Positions 48,123 through 57,570 of a stretch of 64,000 nucleotides of DNA are shown here, piece after piece; the first letter of the stretch is position 1, and each line of letters begins with the position of its first letter. The position numbers and the translations under genes were made by a program. Under the pieces are notes generated by a model. It had not been told where the DNA came from, did not search any database, and saw only the letters and a program-made list of their open reading frames with translations. The stretch comes from Pseudomonas resinovorans NBRC 106553 (lineage in GTDB: Bacteria; Pseudomonadota; Gammaproteobacteria; Pseudomonadales; Pseudomonadaceae). The stretch spans positions 4,960,001-5,024,000 of the forward strand of contig NC_021499.1 of the NCBI RefSeq assembly GCF_000412695.1, in the 5' to 3' direction.

Positions 48123-49319
48123 ATGAACGAAGCACTGAACCACCTGCAGCCCTACCCCTTCGAGAAGCTCCGTGCCCTGCTGGCCGGGGCCCAGCCGCCG
48201 GCGGAGAAGAAGGCCATCGCCCTCTCCATCGGCGAGCCCAAGCACCGCTCCCCGGCCTTCGTCGCCGAGGCCCTGGCGGCCAACCTCGAACAGCTGGCGG
48301 TCTACCCCACCACCCTGGGCATTCCGGCGCTGCGCGAGGCCATCGCCGCCTGGTGCGAACGGCGCTTCCAGGTGCCGGCCGGCTGGCTCGATGCCGCCCG
48401 CCACGTACTGCCGGTGAACGGCACCCGTGAGGCGCTGTTCGCCTTCACCCAAACCGTGGTCAACCGCGCCGACAACGGCCTGGTGGTCAGCCCGAACCCC
48501 TTCTATCAGATCTACGAAGGCGCGGCCCTGCTGGCCGGCGCCGAGCCCCATTACCTGCCGTGCCTGGCGGAGAACGGCTTCAATCCGGACTTCGACGCCG
48601 TTACGGCCGAAGTCTGGCAGCGCTGCCAGATCCTCTTCCTCTGCTCCCCCGGCAACCCCACCGGGGCGCTGATCCCGCTGGACACCCTGAAGAAGCTGAT
48701 CGCCCTGGCCGATGAACACGATTTCGTGATCGCCGCCGACGAGTGCTACAGCGAGCTCTACTTCGACGAGCAGAACCCGCCGGCCGGCCTGCTTACCGCC
48801 TGCGCCGAGCTGGGCCGCTCCGACTTCAAACGCTGCGTGGTGTTCCACAGCCTGTCCAAGCGCTCCAACCTGCCGGGCCTGCGCTCCGGCTTCGTCGCCG
48901 GCGACGCCGCTATCCTCAAGTCGTTCCTGCTCTACCGCACCTACCACGGCTGCGCCATGCCGGTGCAGACCCAACTGGCCAGCGTCGCGGCCTGGAACGA
49001 CGAAGTCCACGTGCGCGCCAACCGCGCCCTGTACCGCGAGAAGTTCGACGCCATGCTGGATATCCTCGGCCCGGTGCTGGACGTGCAGCGCCCCGACGGC
49101 GGCTTCTACCTCTGGCCGAAAACCCCGGTGGACGACGAGACCTTCACCCGCGAGCTGTTCGCCCGCGAACACGTCACCGTGGTCCCCGGCTCGTACCTGT
49201 CCCGCGCAGTCGACGGCTTCAACCCCGGCGCCGGCCGTGTGCGCATGGCCCTGGTGGCCCCACTGGCCGAGTGCGTCGAGGCCGCCGAACGCATCCGCGC
49301 CTTCGTCAAAGGCCTGTGA
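48123..49319 (+). CDS. dapC: Succinyldiaminopimelate transaminase
   Basis: DapC makes N-succinyl-L,L-diaminopimelate in lysine and peptidoglycan synthesis, the step before DapE. The product has 398 residues and is a class I PLP aminotransferase. The PLP-binding Lys is in VFHSLSKRSNLPGLRSGF near 242, the Asp in IAADECYSELYF near 206, and the phosphate-binding region NGTREALF near 100. Its place close to dapD (and dapE further right) supports the assignment over other aminotransferases. Confidence 0.93.
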   Translation: MNEALNHLQPYPFEKLRALLAGAQPPAEKKAIALSIGEPKHRSPAFVAEALAANLEQLAVYPTTLGIPALREAIAAWCERRFQVPAGWLDAARHVLPVNGTREALFAFTQTVVNRADNGLVVSPNPFYQIYEGAALLAGAEPHYLPCLAENGFNPDFDAVTAEVWQRCQILFLCSPGNPTGALIPLDTLKKLIALADEHDFVIAADECYSELYFDEQNPPAGLLTACAELGRSDFKRCVVFHSLSKRSNLPGLRSGFVAGDAAILKSFLLYRTYHGCAMPVQTQLASVAAWNDEVHVRANRALYREKFDAMLDILGPVLDVQRPDGGFYLWPKTPVDDETFTRELFAREHVTVVPGSYLSRAVDGFNPGAGRVRMALVAPLAECVEAAERIRAFVKGL

Positions 49320-49338
49320 GATTCAAAGGAAACGCACC

Positions 49339-49686
49339 ATGAGCATCACCCTCTACGGCATCAAGGCCTGCGACACCATGAAGAAGGCCCGCACCTGGCT
49401 CGAAGAGCAGGGCATCGCCTACAGCTTCCATGACTACAAGGCCTCGGCCATCGATCGCGCCAACCTGGAAAAGTGGTGCGCCGAGCACGGCTGGGAAGTC
49501 GTCCTGAACCGCGCCGGCACCACCTTCCGCAAGCTGGATGACGCGCAGAAGGCCGACCTGGACCAGGACAAGGCCGTCGCCCTGATGCTGGCCCAGCCTT
49601 CCATGATCAAGCGACCGGTGCTGGACCTGGGTGAGCGCACCCTGGTCGGATTCAAGCCGGACCTCTACGCCGCGGCCTTCAAGTAA
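49339..49686 (+). CDS. ArsC/Spx-family (YffB-like) reductase
   Basis: The product has 115 residues with a thioredoxin-like fold of the ArsC family. The signature GIKACDTMKKARTWLEEQGI (residues 7-26) has a single active-site Cys (C11) as in YffB-type proteins, not the CX2C of classic thioredoxins. The segment SMIKRPVLDLGERTLVGF near residue 87 matches the ArsC Arg/Pro region. E. coli YffB binds glutathione, but its role is unclear. It lies between dapC and dapD, a conserved arrangement. Arsenate reduction is unproven. Confidence 0.88.
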   Translation: MSITLYGIKACDTMKKARTWLEEQGIAYSFHDYKASAIDRANLEKWCAEHGWEVVLNRAGTTFRKLDDAQKADLDQDKAVALMLAQPSMIKRPVLDLGERTLVGFKPDLYAAAFK

Positions 49687-49700
49687 CCCCGATCAACGAC

Positions 49701-49726
49701 CAGGCACCGCGCCAGCGCGGTGCCTG
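49701..49726. other. 11-bp hairpin between the ArsC-like gene and dapD
   Basis: CAGGCACCGCG pairs with CGCGGTGCCTG around CCAG, 15 bp after the ArsC-like stop. No T-run follows, so partial termination or transcript stabilisation is possible. Confidence 0.55.
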
Positions 49727-49754
49727 ACCAACCCCTTCAGCAAGAGGAACCCCC

Positions 49755-50789
49755 ATGTCCAACGCTCTCTTCAGCATCGCCTTCGGCGTCGGCACCCAGA
49801 ACCGCCAGGGCAACTGGCTCGAAGTCTTCTACGCCCAGCCCCTGCTCAAGCCCTCCGAGCAGCTGGTGGCCGCCGTCGCCCCGGTGCTCGGCTACAGCGC
49901 CGGCAACCAGGCCATCGCCATCAGCAATGCCCAGGCCGCCCAGCTGGCCACCGCCCTGAAGGACATCGACGCCGCCCAGGCCGCGCTGCTGACCCGCCTG
50001 GCCGAAAGCCACAAGCCGCTGGTCGCCACCCTGCTCGCCGAAGACGCCGCGCTGACCTCCACCCCGGAGGCCTACCTCAAGCTGCACCTGCTGTCCCACC
50101 GCCTGGCCCGTCCCCATGGCCTGAACCTGACCGGCATCTTCCCGCTGCTGCCGAACGTGGCCTGGACCAGCCAGGGCGCCATCGACCTCGGCGAACTGGC
50201 CGAGCGCCAGCTGGAAGCCCGCCTGAAGGGCGAGCTGCTGGAAGTCATCTCCGTGGACAAGTTCCCGAAAATGACCGACTACGTGGTCCCGGCCGGCGTA
50301 CGTATCGCCGACACCGCCCGCGTGCGCCTGGGCGCCTACGTGGGTGAAGGCACCACCGTGATGCACGAAGGCTTCATCAACTTCAACGGCGGCACCGAAG
50401 GCCCGGGCATGATCGAAGGCCGCGTCTCCGCTGGCGTCTTCGTGCGCAAGGGCTCGGACCTGGGCGGCGGCTGCTCCACCATGGGCACCCTGTCCGGCGG
50501 CGGCAACATCGTCATCTCCGTGGGCGAAGGCTGCCTGATCGGCGCCAACGCCGGCATCGGCATCCCGCTGGGCGACCGCAACATCGTCGAAGCCGGCCTG
50601 TACATCACCGCCGGCACCAAGGTGGCCCTGCTGGACGACCAGAACCAGCTGGTGAAGGTGGTCAAGGCCCGCGACCTGGCCGGCCAGGCCGACCTGCTGT
50701 TCCGCCGCAACTCGCAGAACGGCGCCGTCGAGTGCAAGACCAACAAGACCGCGATCGAGCTGAACGAAGCCCTTCACGCGCATAACTAA
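49755..50789 (+). CDS. dapD: 2,3,4,5-tetrahydropyridine-2,6-dicarboxylate N-succinyltransferase
   Basis: DapD succinylates tetrahydrodipicolinate with succinyl-CoA in the lysine/DAP pathway. The product has 344 residues, the longer Pseudomonas-type form. Hexapeptide-repeat sequence appears from about 180 on, with FINFNGGTEGPGMIEGRVSAG near 210 and KGSDLGGGCSTMGTLSGGGN near 232-251. It is preceded by AGAGGAA. It is in the dap cluster with dapC; dapE is 7 kb further right. Confidence 0.95.
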   Translation: MSNALFSIAFGVGTQNRQGNWLEVFYAQPLLKPSEQLVAAVAPVLGYSAGNQAIAISNAQAAQLATALKDIDAAQAALLTRLAESHKPLVATLLAEDAALTSTPEAYLKLHLLSHRLARPHGLNLTGIFPLLPNVAWTSQGAIDLGELAERQLEARLKGELLEVISVDKFPKMTDYVVPAGVRIADTARVRLGAYVGEGTTVMHEGFINFNGGTEGPGMIEGRVSAGVFVRKGSDLGGGCSTMGTLSGGGNIVISVGEGCLIGANAGIGIPLGDRNIVEAGLYITAGTKVALLDDQNQLVKVVKARDLAGQADLLFRRNSQNGAVECKTNKTAIELNEALHAHN

Positions 50790-50830
50790 GCCGTTGTCCC
50801 GAGGCCCTCGCCCCGGGACCTGCTCCGACC

Positions 50831-50876
50831 AGGCCCGGACGCTCGTTTACACTCAGTAGACCGGGCATCCGGGCCT
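50831..50876 (+). terminator. Candidate dapD terminator
   Basis: AGGCCCGGA (50831-50839) and TCCGGGCCT (50868-50876) are complementary over 9 bp, followed by T-rich GTTCTTGTTT. The loop is long (28 nt), so this is uncertain. A smaller GTCCCG/CGGGAC repeat lies just upstream. Confidence 0.5.
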
Positions 50877-50923
50877 GTTCTTGTTTCGGCCGGCCTCATT
50901 TCCACTCTATCCGTGCTTCAGCC

Positions 50924-52129
50924 ATGTCCCTGAAATCCCCCTGGCGTTCCGATTTCCCCGCGCTTTCGGCCCTGACGGCCGAGGGCCAGACCTACCTGGA
51001 CAGCGCCGCCACCGCGCAGAAGCCCCAGGCGGTGCTGGACGCCCTGCTCGGCTACTACGCCAGTGGCGCGGCCAACGTGCACCGTGCCCAGCACCTGCCC
51101 GGCGAGCGCGCCACCCGCGCCTTCGAAGGGACCCGCACCCAGGCGGCGCACTGGCTGAACGCCGCCAGTCCGGCGGAGATCCTCTTCACCCGCGGCACCA
51201 CCGAGGCCATCAACCTGCTGGCCTACGGCCTGGAGCAGCTGTTCCAGCCCGGCGACGAGCTGGTCATCAGCGCCCTGGAGCACCACGCCAACCTGCTGCC
51301 CTGGCAGCAACTGGCCCTGCGCCGACAGCTCAAGCTGGTGGTGCTGCCCCTGGACGACCGTGGCCTGATCGACCTGGTCCGGGCCCGCGAGCTGATCGGC
51401 CCACGCACCCGGCTGCTGGCGGTGAGCCAGCTGTCCAACGTGCTCGGCCGCTGGCAGCCGCTGACCGAGTTGCTGGCCCTGGCCCGCGCCCAGGGCGCCC
51501 TCACGGTGGTGGACGGGGCCCAGGGCGCCGTCCACGGCCGCCATGACGTACGGGCCATGGGCTGCGACTTCTACACCTTCTCCAGCCACAAGCTCTACGG
51601 CCCGGACGGCGTCGGCGTGCTCTACGGTCGCGGCGAAGCGCTGGCCCGGCTGCGCCACTGGCAGTTCGGTGGCGAGATGGTCCATACCGCCAGCTACCAG
51701 GCGGCCGACTTCCACGGTGCCCCGCTGGGCTTCGAGGCCGGCACCCCGGCCATCGCCTCGGTGATCGGCCTGGGGGCCGCGCTGGACTACCTGGGCAACC
51801 TGGACCAGGCGGCCGTGGCCGGCCATGAGGCCGCCCTGCACCTGAAACTGCTGGCCGGCCTCGCCGCGCGCGACGGCGTGCGCCTGCTGGGCGAGCCGGA
51901 ACTGGCCCTGGCCAGCTTCCAGGTCGAAAGCGTGCACAACGCCGACCTCGCCCACCTGCTCACCGAGCAGGGCATCGCCGTGCGCGCCGGCCATCACTGC
52001 GCCATGCCGCTGATGCAGACCCTCGGTCTCTCCGGCGCCATTCGCGTTTCCCTGGGCCTGTACAACGACGGAACCGACCTGGAACGCTTCTTCGGCGCCC
52101 TGGACAAGGCCCTGGAGCTGCTGCGATGA
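50924..52129 (+). CDS. csdA: Cysteine desulfurase, CsdA/SufS class
   Basis: This PLP enzyme removes sulfur from cysteine as a persulfide for delivery to its partner CsdE. The product has 401 residues. The PLP Lys is in YTFSSHKLYGPDGVGVLYG near 226, and the active-site Cys is in IAVRAGHHCAMPLMQTLG near 360. It overlaps csdE by 4 nt and is followed by tcdA, reproducing the E. coli csdA-csdE-tcdA (csdL) set. Confidence 0.93.
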   Translation: MSLKSPWRSDFPALSALTAEGQTYLDSAATAQKPQAVLDALLGYYASGAANVHRAQHLPGERATRAFEGTRTQAAHWLNAASPAEILFTRGTTEAINLLAYGLEQLFQPGDELVISALEHHANLLPWQQLALRRQLKLVVLPLDDRGLIDLVRARELIGPRTRLLAVSQLSNVLGRWQPLTELLALARAQGALTVVDGAQGAVHGRHDVRAMGCDFYTFSSHKLYGPDGVGVLYGRGEALARLRHWQFGGEMVHTASYQAADFHGAPLGFEAGTPAIASVIGLGAALDYLGNLDQAAVAGHEAALHLKLLAGLAARDGVRLLGEPELALASFQVESVHNADLAHLLTEQGIAVRAGHHCAMPLMQTLGLSGAIRVSLGLYNDGTDLERFFGALDKALELLR

Positions 52130-52530
52130 GCCTGCCGGAAAAGGCCCGCGAGGCCCTCGAAACCTTCACCGCCGCGGGCGGCTGGGAACAACGCGCGCGC
52201 CTGCTGATGCAGTGGGGCGAACGACTGGAAGCCCTGACAGATGCCGAGCGCAGCGACGCCAACCGCGTCCACGGCTGCGAAAGCCAGGTCTGGCTGGTGG
52301 GCGAGATGCGCGATGGCCACTGGCACTTCCGCGCCGCCAGCGATGCCCGGCTGATCCGTGGCCTGCTGGCGGTGCTGCTGGCGCGGGTCGATGGCCTGCC
52401 GGCGGCGGAGCTGGCCACCCTGGACCTGGCCGACTGGTTCAACCAGTTGGGCCTGGCCCGCCAGTTGTCGCCGTCGCGCAGCAACGGCCTGAACGCCGTG
52501 CTGAAGAAGATGGCCGAGCTGGCGACGTAG
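52126..52530 (+). CDS. csdE: SufE-family sulfur acceptor CsdE
   Basis: CsdE accepts the persulfide from CsdA and passes it to acceptor proteins, including those linked to TcdA. The product has 134 residues of the SufE fold. The acceptor Cys is in DANRVHGCESQVWLVGEM near residue 52. The C-terminal RSNGLNAVLKKMAEL helix is typical. Its stop codon forms part of the repeat that follows. Confidence 0.93.
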   Translation: MSLPEKAREALETFTAAGGWEQRARLLMQWGERLEALTDAERSDANRVHGCESQVWLVGEMRDGHWHFRAASDARLIRGLLAVLLARVDGLPAAELATLDLADWFNQLGLARQLSPSRSNGLNAVLKKMAELAT

Positions 52531-52596
52531 GTTGGCGCCGAGGAGCGAGGCCCAACGACGGGATGTTGGGCTTCGCTCCGCTCTGCCACAACCTAC
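52527..52596. repeat. GTAGGTTGG-type long hairpin repeat, copy 3
   Basis: The outer arms GTAGGTTG and CAACCTAC are complementary, and inside GGAGCGAGGCCCAAC pairs with GTTGGGCTTCGCTCC with one mismatch. The repeat is about 70 nt and starts in the csdE stop codon. It could end csdA-csdE transcription. Confidence 0.65.
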
Positions 52597-52600
52597 GGTT

Positions 52601-52627
52601 CCGCAGGAGCGAATTCATTCGCGAAAG
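52601..52627. repeat. REP-like element
   Basis: The core AGGAGCGAATTCATTCGCGA has the small inverted repeat GCGAA/TTCGC around TTCA and resembles the GGAGCGA...TCGCGAA elements common between Pseudomonas genes. It lies between csdE and the convergent tcdA. Confidence 0.65.
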
Positions 52628-52643
52628 GACGGCGCAGCTGTCC

Positions 52644-53447
52644 CTAGCCGGCCTGCCGCTCCGACGGCCGCCGCGCCCCGGCCACCAACTTATCCACAAT
52701 GCGTGCCGCCGCCACCATGCCGAAGGTGGCGGTGACCATCATCACCGCGCCGAAACCGCCGGCGCAGTCCAGCTTCACCCCTTCGCCGACGAAGCTCTTC
52801 TGCTGGCACACCGAACCGTCCGGCTTGGGATAGCGAAGCTGCTCGGTGGAGAACACGCAGGGCACGCTGTAGGTACGCCCCGGGGTGCGGGAGAAGTTGT
52901 AGTCGCGACGCAGGGTGGAGCGCACCTTGGCCGCCAACGGGTCATTGAAGGTCTTGTTGAGGTCGGCGACCTGGATCTGCGCCGGGTCCACCTGGCCGCC
53001 GGCACCGCCGGTGGTGACGATCTGGATCTTGCGCCGCTTGCACCAGGCGATCAGTGCCGCCTTGGCCGCGACGCTGTCGATGCAGTCGATCACCGCATCC
53101 AGTTCGGGGGTGATGTACTCGGCCATGGTCTCGCGGGTGACGAAGTCGGCCACCTCATGCACCACGCAGGCCGGGTTGATGGCACGCAGGCGCTCGCCCA
53201 TCACCGCCACCTTGGCCTTGCCCACGGCACCTTCGATGGCATGCACCTGGCGGTTGGTGTTGGTGACGCAGACGTCGTCCAGGTCGAACAGGGAGATTTC
53301 CCCGACCCCGGAGCGCGCCAGGGCCTCGGCCGTCCAGGAACCCACGCCGCCGATGCCGACCACCGCCACATGGGCCGCCTGCAACCGGGCGAGCCCTTCC
53401 AGGCCATAAAGCCGGGCAATGCCGCCGAAACGCTCGTCTGTACTCAT
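52644..53447 (-). CDS. tcdA: tRNA threonylcarbamoyladenosine dehydratase TcdA
   Basis: TcdA (CsdL) is an E1-like enzyme that uses ATP to convert t6A37 of tRNA to its cyclic form ct6A; it works with CsdA/CsdE. The product has 267 residues. The nucleotide motif VVGIGGVGSWTAEALARSGVG is near 29-49, with DLDDVCVTNTNRQ near 55 and DAVIDCIDSVAAKAALI near 115. I chose ATG at MSTDERFGG, which has GGGAG upstream; six extra residues are possible. The neighbouring csdAE genes are convergent. Confidence 0.94.
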   Translation of the reverse strand: MSTDERFGGIARLYGLEGLARLQAAHVAVVGIGGVGSWTAEALARSGVGEISLFDLDDVCVTNTNRQVHAIEGAVGKAKVAVMGERLRAINPACVVHEVADFVTRETMAEYITPELDAVIDCIDSVAAKAALIAWCKRRKIQIVTTGGAGGQVDPAQIQVADLNKTFNDPLAAKVRSTLRRDYNFSRTPGRTYSVPCVFSTEQLRYPKPDGSVCQQKSFVGEGVKLDCAGGFGAVMMVTATFGMVAAARIVDKLVAGARRPSERQAG

Positions 53448-53596
53448 ATTCACTCCCATCGCCAACCTTCGGGCGGGCGCGCATTATAGGAAGCGCTATC
53501 CCTCGGCCCAAGTCCATTGCCGCTGAATGGTGCCCCATAGATTCGGCCAGGGTCCGCCAGCGCTATAGTCGGCCGATAACGACAAGGGAACCGCCC

Positions 53597-54748
53597 ATGC
53601 GCAACTTCACCTTCTACAACCCCACCCGCATCCATTTCGGCGAAGGCCAGATCGCCAAGCTGGCGCGAGATGTGCCGGCCGGCAGCCGGGTGCTGGTGAC
53701 CCATGGTGGCGGCAGTATCTTCCAGAACGGGGTCTGGCAACAGGTGGAGGAAGCCCTGGTCGGCCACCAGGTGACGCGCTTCGGCGGCATCGAGGCCAAC
53801 CCGCAGTTCGACACCCTGGTCAAGGCCACGGACCTGGCCCGCGCCGAGCAATGCGACTTCATCGTCGCGGTCGGCGGCGGGTCGGTGATCGACGGCAGCA
53901 AGTTCATCGCCGCCGCCGCCCGCCACGACGGCGACCCGATGGAGCTGCTCAGCGGCAAACGCATCACCGCCGCCCTGCCGCTGGGTTGCGTCCTGACCCT
54001 GGCCGCCACCGGTTCCGAGAGCAACCCCCACGGCGTGGTCACCCATGTGGCCCGCCAGGAGAAGCTCTCGTTCTCCAGCGCCCTGCTCTATCCACGCTTC
54101 GCCATCCTCGACCCGCGCACCACCTTCAGCCTGCCGCCCAGGCAGATCGGCAACGGCGTGGTGGACGCCTTCGTCCACACCATCGAGCAATACCTGACCT
54201 ACCCGGCCGACGCGCCCCTGCAGGACCGCTATGCCGAGGGCCTGCTGCTGACCCTGATCGAGGAAGGCCCCAAGGCGCTGGCCAACCCCGAGGACTATGC
54301 CGTGCGCGCCAACCTGATGTGGTGCGCCACCCAGGCGCTGAACGGCCTGCTCGGCTGTGGCGTGCCCCAGGACTGGTCCACCCACATGATCGGCCACGAA
54401 CTCACCGCCATCTATCACATCGACCACGCGCAGACCCTGGCGGTCGTGCTGCCCGCCCTGCTCGCCGAGCGGCGCGTGGCCAAGCGCGACAAGCTGCTGC
54501 AGTACGCCACCCGCGTCTGGGGCCTGAAGGAAGGCGACGAAGAACATCGCATCGACGCCGCCATCCAGGCCACCCGCGACTTCTTCAAGCGCATGGGCGT
54601 GCCCACCCGCCTGCGGGAACACGGCCTGGACGCCGACGTCATCCCCCAGGTACTGGCCCAACTGGCGCGCCACGGCATGACCGCCCTGGGCGAACGGCGC
54701 GACCTCGACCTGGAGGCGAGCGAGCGCATTCTCCTAAGGGCCCTCTGA
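53597..54748 (+). CDS. Iron-containing alcohol dehydrogenase, YqhD-like
   Basis: The product has 383 residues and is a group III metal-dependent alcohol dehydrogenase closest in appearance to E. coli YqhD, an NADPH-dependent aldehyde reductase. The nucleotide motif is FIVAVGGGSVIDGSKFIAAA near 90-109; metal ligands include D and H in NGVVDAFVHTIEQY near 186-199 and H in HMIGHELTAIYHIDHAQTLA near 263 and 277. This would handle short aldehydes, including lipid-peroxidation products. It stands alone after tcdA, divergent from it. The expected physiological substrate is unknown. Confidence 0.9.
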   Translation: MRNFTFYNPTRIHFGEGQIAKLARDVPAGSRVLVTHGGGSIFQNGVWQQVEEALVGHQVTRFGGIEANPQFDTLVKATDLARAEQCDFIVAVGGGSVIDGSKFIAAAARHDGDPMELLSGKRITAALPLGCVLTLAATGSESNPHGVVTHVARQEKLSFSSALLYPRFAILDPRTTFSLPPRQIGNGVVDAFVHTIEQYLTYPADAPLQDRYAEGLLLTLIEEGPKALANPEDYAVRANLMWCATQALNGLLGCGVPQDWSTHMIGHELTAIYHIDHAQTLAVVLPALLAERRVAKRDKLLQYATRVWGLKEGDEEHRIDAAIQATRDFFKRMGVPTRLREHGLDADVIPQVLAQLARHGMTALGERRDLDLEASERILLRAL

Positions 54749-54956
54749 GGCTGATCCAGGTCAAGTCATCGCGACTTTTCGCCGCAATCGCCGAACTTCT
54801 GCCCCTCCTGGCAAACAAAACTACTGGCGCGGGCGGCCATCCGGCTGTCCCGGCTGGTCGCAATCTGTACAGCTGTTGGGCGCCGGAGTAGCATTCGCGC
54901 CGTCCAGCAAACCGCTGGCCCTACCTTAGTTCCATGCTTCGGAACCCTTGACCTCT

Positions 54957-57551
54957 ATGCCATCGCGTAAATTTGGACTCAATCTGGTGGTCTTCGTGGC
55001 AGTTGCCGCGTTGTTCACCGGTATCTGGGCGCTGTACAACCGCCCGGTCACCGCGCCGGACTGGCCGGAACAGATCTCCGGTTATTCCTTCTCGCCGTTC
55101 CGCGCGGACCAGAATCCCCAGCAGAATCGCTACCCCACCGACGAACAGATCCGCCAGGACCTCGAGCTGCTGAGCAAGCAGACCGACAACATCCGTACCT
55201 ATTCGGTAGACGGCACCCTGGCCGACATCCCCCGCCTGGCCGAGGAATTCGGCCTGCGGGTGACCCTCGGCGTGTGGATCAGCCCCGACGAGGAGCGCAA
55301 CGAGCGCGAGATCGCCAAGGCCATCGAAATCGCCAACGCCTCACGCAGTGTGGTCCGCGTGGTGGTGGGCAACGAAGCCCTGTTCCGTCGCGAGATCAGC
55401 CGCAAGGACCTGATGGTCTACCTCGACCGCGTCCGCTCCGCGGTGAAGGTCCCGGTGACCACCTCCGAGCAGTGGCACATCTGGCTGAAGTACCCGGAGC
55501 TGGCCAAGCACGTCGACCTGGTGGCCGCCCACGTGCTGCCGTACTGGGAATTCGTGCCCATGGAAGACTCCACCGACTTCGTCCTGGAGCGCGCCAAGGA
55601 CCTGAAGAAGGCCTTCCCGAAGAAGCCCCTGCTGCTGTCCGAGGTGGGCTGGCCGAGCAATGGCCGCATGCGCGGCGGTGCCGACGCCTCCCAGGCCGAC
55701 CAGGCCATCTACCTGCGTACCCTGGTCAACGCCCTCAACGCCAAAGGCTACAACTACTTCGTGATCGAGGCCTTCGACCAGCCGTGGAAGGCCAGTGACG
55801 AAGGTTCGGTGGGCGCCTACTGGGGCGTCTACAACCTCGACCGCCAGCCCAAGTTCGCCTTCGAGGGCCCGGTGATCGCCATCCCGCAATGGCGCATCCT
55901 GGCCGTGGCCTCGGTGGTCATGGCCCTGCTGGCCCTGGCCCTGATGCTGATCGACGGCAGCGCCCTGCGCCAGCGCGGCCGCACCTTCCTGACCTTCGTC
56001 GCCTTCGCTGGCGGCTCCGTCCTGGTGTGGATCGCCTACGACTACAGCCAGCAGTACAGCACCTGGTTCAGCCTGACCGTGGGCATGCTATTGGGCATAG
56101 GTGCCCTCGGCGTGTTCATCGTGCTGCTGACCGAGGCCCACGAACTGGCCGAGGCGGTCTGGGTGCGCAAGCGCCGCCGTCCGTTCCTGCCGGTGCTGGC
56201 CGACACCGCCTACCGGCCCAAGGTGTCGGTACACGTGCCCTGCTACAACGAGCCGCCGGAGATGGTCAAACAGACCCTCGACGCCCTGGCCAACCTCGAC
56301 TATCCGGACTACGAAGTCCTGATCATCGACAACAACACCAAGGACCCGGCCGTCTGGGAACCGGTGCGCGACTACTGCGAACAGCTGGGCCCGCGCTTCA
56401 AGTTCTTCCACGTCGCCCCGCTGGAAGGCTTCAAAGGCGGCGCGCTCAACTACATACTGCCGTACACCGCGCCGGACGCCGAAGTGATCGCGGTGATCGA
56501 CTCCGACTACTGCGTCGACCGCAACTGGCTCAAATACATGGTTCCGCACTTCGCCGACCCGGACATCGCCGTGGTGCAGTCGCCGCAGGACTACCGCGAC
56601 GGCAACGAGAACACCTTCAAGCGGCTCTGCTACGCCGAGTACAAGGGCTTCTTCCACATCGGCATGATCACCCGCAACGACCGCAACGCCATCATCCAGC
56701 ACGGCACCATGACCATGATCCGGCGCAACGTGATGGACGAGCTGAAGTGGGCCGACTGGACCATCTGCGAAGACGCCGAACTCGGCCTGCGCGTGTTCAA
56801 GAGCGGCTACGCCGCGGCCTACGCGCACCAGAGCTTCGGCCGCGGGCTGATGCCGGACACCTTCATCGACTACAAGAAGCAGCGCTTCCGCTGGGCCTAC
56901 GGCGCCATCCAGATCATGAAGGGCCACGCCCGCAGCCTGTTCCTGGGCAAGGACTCCAAGCTCAAGCAGGGCCAGCGTTACCACTTCATCGCCGGCTGGC
57001 TGCCCTGGGTGGCCGACGGCCTGAACATCTTCTTCACCGCCGGCGCCCTGCTCTGGTCGGCGGCGATGATCATCGTGCCGCAACGGGTCGACCCGCCGCT
57101 GCTGATCTTCGCCATTCCGCCGCTGGCGCTGTTCTTCTTCAAGGTGGGCAAGATCGTGTTCCTCTACCAGCGCGCGGTGGGGGTCAACCTGAAGGACGCC
57201 TTCTGTGCTGCGGTGGCGGGCCTCGCGCTCTCGCACACCATCGCCAAGGCGGTGCTCTACGGCTTCTTCACCAAGAGCATTCCGTTCTTCCGCACGCCGA
57301 AGATGCGCAGTAACCATGGCCTGCTGATGGCCCTGGCCGAGGCCCGCGAAGAGGTCTTCATCATGCTCCTGCTGTGGGGCGCGGCCATCGGTATCGCCGT
57401 GGTCCAGGGCATGCCCAGTCCGGACGTGAAGTTCTGGGTGGCCATGCTGCTGGTGCAGTCCCTGCCGTACCTGGCGGCGCTGATCATGGCGCTGCTCTCC
57501 TCCCTGCCCAAAGGGCAGGAGGAGCAGGACGAGGAAGTCGCCACCGCCTGA
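54957..57551 (+). CDS. ndvB: NdvB-like glucan synthase (GH17-like plus GT2)
   Basis: The product has 864 residues and closely resembles P. aeruginosa NdvB, which makes cyclic beta-1,3 periplasmic glucans tied to biofilm antibiotic tolerance. An N-terminal membrane helix (about 8-27) is followed by a periplasmic GH17-like domain with candidate acid and nucleophile Glu in VVVGNEALFRR near 138 and LLLSEVGWPSNGRMRGG near 224. Further membrane helices (about 310-400) lead to a GT2 domain with VPCYNEPPEMVK near 425, DSDYC, the EDAE segment and QRFRW near 645, then a helical end. A TTG three codons earlier is possible. The 208-bp upstream gap holds its promoter. Confidence 0.88.
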   Translation: MPSRKFGLNLVVFVAVAALFTGIWALYNRPVTAPDWPEQISGYSFSPFRADQNPQQNRYPTDEQIRQDLELLSKQTDNIRTYSVDGTLADIPRLAEEFGLRVTLGVWISPDEERNEREIAKAIEIANASRSVVRVVVGNEALFRREISRKDLMVYLDRVRSAVKVPVTTSEQWHIWLKYPELAKHVDLVAAHVLPYWEFVPMEDSTDFVLERAKDLKKAFPKKPLLLSEVGWPSNGRMRGGADASQADQAIYLRTLVNALNAKGYNYFVIEAFDQPWKASDEGSVGAYWGVYNLDRQPKFAFEGPVIAIPQWRILAVASVVMALLALALMLIDGSALRQRGRTFLTFVAFAGGSVLVWIAYDYSQQYSTWFSLTVGMLLGIGALGVFIVLLTEAHELAEAVWVRKRRRPFLPVLADTAYRPKVSVHVPCYNEPPEMVKQTLDALANLDYPDYEVLIIDNNTKDPAVWEPVRDYCEQLGPRFKFFHVAPLEGFKGGALNYILPYTAPDAEVIAVIDSDYCVDRNWLKYMVPHFADPDIAVVQSPQDYRDGNENTFKRLCYAEYKGFFHIGMITRNDRNAIIQHGTMTMIRRNVMDELKWADWTICEDAELGLRVFKSGYAAAYAHQSFGRGLMPDTFIDYKKQRFRWAYGAIQIMKGHARSLFLGKDSKLKQGQRYHFIAGWLPWVADGLNIFFTAGALLWSAAMIIVPQRVDPPLLIFAIPPLALFFFKVGKIVFLYQRAVGVNLKDAFCAAVAGLALSHTIAKAVLYGFFTKSIPFFRTPKMRSNHGLLMALAEAREEVFIMLLLWGAAIGIAVVQGMPSPDVKFWVAMLLVQSLPYLAALIMALLSSLPKGQEEQDEEVATA

Positions 57552-57570
57552 TTGGTGCGCGAAAGCCTTA

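Noticed and set aside
54865..54872. CTGTACAG before ndvB as a LexA box
   Set aside because: A LexA site needs CTGT-N8-ACAG; here the half-sites are directly joined.
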